DNA of 34,220 nucleotides from Fen-7 sp041494285 (GTDB taxonomy: Archaea > Halobacteriota > Methanosarcinia > Methanotrichales > Methanotrichaceae). Position 1 is the first letter of the stretch, and every line of letters starts with the position of its first letter. Shown here piece after piece: positions 32,320-34,220 of this stretch. A model generated the notes under the pieces. That model ran no database searches, was not told where the DNA came from, and was given only the letters and a program-made list of their open reading frames with translations. Both the position numbers and the translations under genes were made by a program. The stretch lies in assembly GCA_041494285.1 (NCBI GenBank), contig JBGQAL010000009.1:1-34220 (forward strand), in the 5' to 3' direction.

Positions 32320-32780
32320 ATGACAGACAGAAAAAAAACAGGCGAAAATTCCGTGGATTTTTCATTGCAGGATCAGAACGGCAAAACCTTCAAGCTTTCA
32401 GAACATCTTGGGAAGAGAGTTCTCCTGTCGTTCCATCCTCTGGCCTGGACCTCAGTATGCGCAAAGCAGATAAGATCCCTGGAGGATAACAAGGCAAACT
32501 TTGGCTCGCTGAATTCTGTCGCTGTTGGAATTAGCGTTGATTCCGTTCCCTGCAAAAAGGCTTGGGCTGAGAGTCTAGGAATTGTTGACACACCTATTCT
32601 CGCCAACTTCTGGTCGCATGGTGGAGTGGCACAGATATACGGCATTTTGAGAGAAAAAGAGGGGTTTTCGGAGAGGGCCAATATTCTAGTAGACGAGCAG
32701 GGAAGTATAGCTTTTCCAGGATATATGGGCTTAAGCAGCTACCTGATATAAATGAGATAATTGATGTGCTAAAAAGGTAA
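32320..32780 (+). pseudogene. Peroxiredoxin with a frameshift near the C-terminus
   Basis: AhpC/TSA-type peroxiredoxin that reduces peroxides through a cysteine. The first 130 or so residues are normal: FSLQDQNGKTFKLSEHLGKR, LLSFHPLAWTSVCAKQIRSL with the peroxidatic Cys47, and a second Cys78 in DSVPCKKAW. The frame from ATG 32320 ends early at 32751 with GYMGLSSYLI. Shifted by -1 at GCTTTTCC (about 32709-32716), the sequence instead gives the expected family end, FSRIYGLKQLPDINEIIDVL then KR and TAA at 32778-32780. One T too few in the T run explains everything, so this is a frameshift mutation, a sequencing error in a short homopolymer, or (least likely) programmed slippage. Confidence 0.8.
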
Positions 32781-33036
32781 CTCTGCTCGGCTGTATGAGT
32801 TCCATCATGATTCGGAAACGTTCTTGGGCTTTCTACTGATCGATCGTCGGGTCAAAGGGCTCATGAATCGTGAGTGCGTTTAGAACGGAGAGAGTTGAAC
32901 TAAAAACCTGCTATCCTGCAAATAATTGAGGATTGTGTACCCTTAGCTGCAGTGTCAATGAATGAAAATAAGATTGAACCTATACTGAACTGGTATAGAT
33001 CTCACAAAGCATCGAACTGGACCACGAGAGATACGA

Positions 33037-34220
33037 ATGGACGGATCCGAGAGAACTTATGATCTAATCGTGATCGGCACGGGTAATGCAGGCACCGCCA
33101 TGTCACATGAGGCTCGACGTGCGGGATGGAAAGTTGCCATAGCCGACGAACTCCCCTTTGGCGGAACATGTGCCGTGAAAGGATGTATCCCGAAGAAGGT
33201 TTTGGTAGGTGCCGCAGAAGTAATTACTAGAGCGAAATCCATGCAGAACAAGGGAATCGATGGAGACATTCGCATCAAATGGCCTGAACTGATGAGCTTC
33301 AAGCGAACTTTCACAGACCCAGTCCCCTCAACGCGAAGCAGAACATACGCAGAAAGAGGGTTGGACGCATACTGCGGTCACGCTCGATTTCTCGGAAGGA
33401 ACACTCTTCAGGTCGGAGATAAGACGTTGACCGCCCGGTTCATCGGCATCGCGACTGGCGCAGCCCCCCGGAGACTTGGCATTCCAGGCAAGAGGTTAGT
33501 TAGCTCTAGCGATGATTTCCTCGCAATGAAAGCCATTCCCAACCGAATCATCTTCGTCGGTGGCGGAATCATATCCTTTGAATTTGCGCACGTTGCAGCC
33601 AGTGCTGGAGCGACGGTTACGATCCTGCACAGGAGTGGTCGAGTATTGAAGAATTTCGACCCATTCTTGGTTGATATCCTTGTGAAAGCCCTTAGGGCAT
33701 CGGGAATCGAGATTCACACAAACATGCCTGTTAAATCGGTTGAGGATGGTCCAGACCAACTGCTCGTTCATGCAGGCAAGGACGGTGAGCACATATTTGA
33801 AGCAGAGATGGTCGTGCATGGAGCAGGAAGAGTACCGAACATCGAGAGCCTCGACCTGAAAGCAGGGGAAGTGTCAGTCGACGAAAAGGGAATAGCGATC
33901 AGCCGGCATCTACAGAGCATTTCGAACCCGTCCGTTTACGTAGCTGGAGACGCCAACGCAAGAGGAAAACCGCTCTCTCCTGTTGCAACGATGGATGGCA
34001 GGACTGCAGCGAGGAACATGATTAACGGCAACACGCTAACAACCGATTACAGGACTGTGCCTAGTGTAGTATTCACTTCTCCTTTGCTCGCATCTGTAGG
34101 GCTTTGGGAAGATGAGGCGGTGAAGTGCGGAATTAAAGCCGTTGTTCATAAACAGGAGACTTCCGAATGGTACTCGAGCCGCAGGGTCGGCATTGCCCAT
34201 TCAGGTTACAAGATCCTCAC
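33037..34220 (+). CDS. Pyridine nucleotide-disulfide oxidoreductase, N-terminal part (cut by window end)
   Basis: Read by hand; open from ATG 33037 to the window end (394 codons). An FAD-binding Rossmann loop (YDLIVIGTGNAGTAMSHEAR), a redox-active disulfide C45-x4-C50 in FGGTCAVKGCIPKK, a second NAD(P) loop IIFVGGGIISFEFAHVAASA and the FAD-closing VYVAGDANARGK place it in the glutathione reductase/dihydrolipoamide dehydrogenase/mercuric reductase family. The dimerisation domain has begun (VPSVVFTSPLLASVGL). The C-terminal His-Glu pair is beyond the window, so the subgroup is open. No mercury-binding N-terminal domain is present. With the peroxiredoxin just upstream on the same strand, a thiol-redox role is a fair guess. 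Confidence 0.85.
   Translation, partial: MDGSERTYDLIVIGTGNAGTAMSHEARRAGWKVAIADELPFGGTCAVKGCIPKKVLVGAAEVITRAKSMQNKGIDGDIRIKWPELMSFKRTFTDPVPSTRSRTYAERGLDAYCGHARFLGRNTLQVGDKTLTARFIGIATGAAPRRLGIPGKRLVSSSDDFLAMKAIPNRIIFVGGGIISFEFAHVAASAGATVTILHRSGRVLKNFDPFLVDILVKALRASGIEIHTNMPVKSVEDGPDQLLVHAGKDGEHIFEAEMVVHGAGRVPNIESLDLKAGEVSVDEKGIAISRHLQSISNPSVYVAGDANARGKPLSPVATMDGRTAARNMINGNTLTTDYRTVPSVVFTSPLLASVGLWEDEAVKCGIKAVVHKQETSEWYSSRRVGIAHSGYKIL

Noticed and set aside
32958..33062. Small frame MNENKIEPILNWYRSHKAS overlapping the oxidoreductase start
   Set aside because: Only 34 codons, no good ribosome site, overlaps the ATG of a solid gene; kept as a note only.

Overview
The window reads as archaeal chromosome, most likely from an acetate-using methanogen close to Methanothrix (Methanosaeta). 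The support is a euryarchaeal Hel308 helicase, an archaeal-type leucyl-tRNA synthetase, a HerA-like ATPase, ribose-1,5-bisphosphate isomerase, a TreT-type trehalose synthase, an iron-sulfur flavoprotein of the methanogen Isf type, surface proteins with repeated Asp-Pro-Asp/Trp-rich beta domains, and TATA-type promoters. The genus is an inference; archaeal origin is well supported. I see no tRNA, rRNA, CRISPR array or intact transposase.

Layout. 1-5.6 kb: the start of a TreT gene cut by the window edge, a truncated copy of a secreted beta-rich protein, an unassigned NIGS-linker protein, phenylacetate-CoA ligase behind a dense set of nested palindromes, a macro-domain gene coupled to a membrane-anchored unknown, and a phospholipase-D-like lipoprotein gene. 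The last two carry in-frame nonsense codons. 5.8-19.2 kb: a core region rich in DNA repair genes (uvrC, uvrB, tag, a HerA-like ATPase, hel308) mixed with redox flavoproteins (Acg-type nitroreductase, Isf, flavin reductase). 19.3-23.5 kb: dapL (lysine biosynthesis) and leuS.

23.5-26.9 kb is an accessory patch. A diverged second copy of the leuS 3' end lies directly behind, and in frame with, a small antitoxin-like ORF. It is followed by a HicB chimera, a GC-rich structured segment, an intact MntA/HepT (MNT-HEPN) toxin-antitoxin pair bracketed by 19-bp repeats, a HicB/HicA pair whose toxin is short, and a tyrosine-recombinase-like fragment without its catalytic residues.

27.2-34.2 kb: two secreted proteins, one with an archaeosortase-like C-terminus that overlaps the convergent R15P isomerase gene; a minus-strand run of cyclophilin-like protein, flavodoxin and R15P isomerase; a structured non-coding stretch; a two-repeat surface protein; a peroxiredoxin gene with a frameshift at a T run; and a pyridine nucleotide-disulfide oxidoreductase cut by the window end.

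There is no single clear new system. The best leads are the accessory patch with its leuS-tail duplication, the in-frame UAG/UGA genes next to the macro-domain gene, the palindromes at the CoA-ligase start, and the structured non-coding region at 30.7-31.15 kb.
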